Assembly: GCA_946998115.1 (NCBI GenBank)
Contig: CAMPYB010000039.1
Coordinates: forward strand, 1-5,544
Length of the DNA stretch: 5,544 nucleotides
Origin: an uncultured Actinomyces sp.
GTDB taxonomy: Bacteria > Actinomycetota > Actinomycetes > Actinomycetales > Actinomycetaceae
Direction of reading: 5' to 3'
Part shown: in pieces, positions 5,025-5,544 of the stretch
Position numbering within the stretch: the stretch's first letter is position 1
Layout: the number at the start of each line of letters is the position of its first letter
Made by a program: the position numbers and the translations under genes
Notes under the pieces: generated by a model
What the model was told of the DNA's origin: nothing
What the model saw: only the letters and a program-made list of their open reading frames with translations
Databases searched by the model: none

Positions 5025-5544
5025 ATGAATATATTTACAATTTCGCACAAAGAAAAGGAACACACAAAAATCAACAAAAATACACGTTATTTATATGACA
5101 TCATCATATGTATTGGAATAATAGCTATTTTTGGTGTTGTAGTTTTCCTAATTCAATGTATTAATCAGCCAATTAGTGCAAATGGTATTCCATCAACAGT
5201 ATCTACAAATCTAAAAAATTTACCTTACTACACATTACGCTCAATTTTTCGCATGCTAATAGCACTTATAGCATCACTTATTTTTACAATTATTTACGGT
5301 ACAATTGCTGCGCGAAGTCGTAGACTTGGTAAAATATTAATTCCATTGCTCGATATTTTACAATCTGTACCAATTTTAGGTTTTCTTTCAGCAACTGTTA
5401 CAATTTGGCTTGTCATTTTTCCAAATTCAATGTTAGGTGTTGAAGCTGCATCAATATTTGCCATTTTCACTAGTCAAGCTTGGAATATGACTTTTTCTTT
5501 CTATCATTCACTTTTGAGTGAGCCAAAAGAACTTGATGAAGCAG
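5025..5544 (+). CDS. NitT/TauT-type ABC transporter permease, probably the large duplicated form (3' truncated by window edge)
   Basis: The first 173 residues of an inner-membrane ABC importer permease are visible and the frame is open to the window end. The ATG follows AGAGGA by 8 nt. A short basic cytoplasmic tail precedes TM1 (about 25-43). After an outer loop, TM2 spans about 74-94. The stretch LLDILQSVPILGFL (108-121) is typical of SsuC/TauC-like permeases. The cytoplasmic EAA coupling loop begins at the very edge (EPKELDEA, 166-173). The wording of this segment, including SQAWNMTFSFYHSLLSEP, resembles the large two-unit permeases of COG4986, which as I recall work with a NitT/TauT ATPase carrying an AAA-associated C-terminal domain. 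The substrate is unknown. The upstream M-box suggests expression under Mg2+ shortage, so import of Mg2+ or of a Mg2+-linked anion or chelate is an inference. Confidence 0.85.
   Translation, partial: MNIFTISHKEKEHTKINKNTRYLYDIIICIGIIAIFGVVVFLIQCINQPISANGIPSTVSTNLKNLPYYTLRSIFRMLIALIASLIFTIIYGTIAARSRRLGKILIPLLDILQSVPILGFLSATVTIWLVIFPNSMLGVEAASIFAIFTSQAWNMTFSFYHSLLSEPKELDEA

Overview
The window is AT-rich DNA, probably from a host-associated, fermentative Gram-positive anaerobe of the Firmicutes or a low-GC Coriobacteriia-type lineage. The signs are an SPase II lipoprotein, strong Shine-Dalgarno sites, an arginine/ornithine-type antiporter pair and an M-box riboswitch. The taxonomic guess rests on gene style only and is weak.

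Left part (1-4350): two paralogous APC-superfamily antiporters of the ArcD type lie on the + strand. The first is cut by the window edge and lacks about 78 N-terminal residues. The second is complete at 472 aa. They have equal length over the shared part, about three-quarters protein identity by my hand count, and sharply bounded blocks of perfect DNA identity. Between them, on the opposite strand, sits a 389-aa lipoprotein gene of unknown function. It converges on the first antiporter across a strong shared terminator hairpin and diverges from the second across a 429-bp AT-rich spacer holding candidate promoters and an inverted repeat. The second antiporter ends in its own hairpin.

Right part (4463-5544): this looks like one magnesium-controlled transcription unit. 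A good promoter (4463-4491) is followed by an RNA that I recognise as an M-box (ykoK leader, Mg2+ riboswitch; about 4497-4640). Next come a 45-codon ORF with an almost ideal ribosome binding site (4762-4899), a hairpin with a short T-run (4956-4980), and the start of a large ABC importer permease of the NitT/TauT style (5025 to the window edge). The small ORF's ribosome binding site and start base can pair with the end of its own coding region, and its ends resemble the enterobacterial Mg2+ leader peptide MgtL. The suggested reading is a layered Mg2+ switch (aptamer plus leader ORF plus attenuator) driving an unusual class of transporter for an M-box. This is the part most worth following up.
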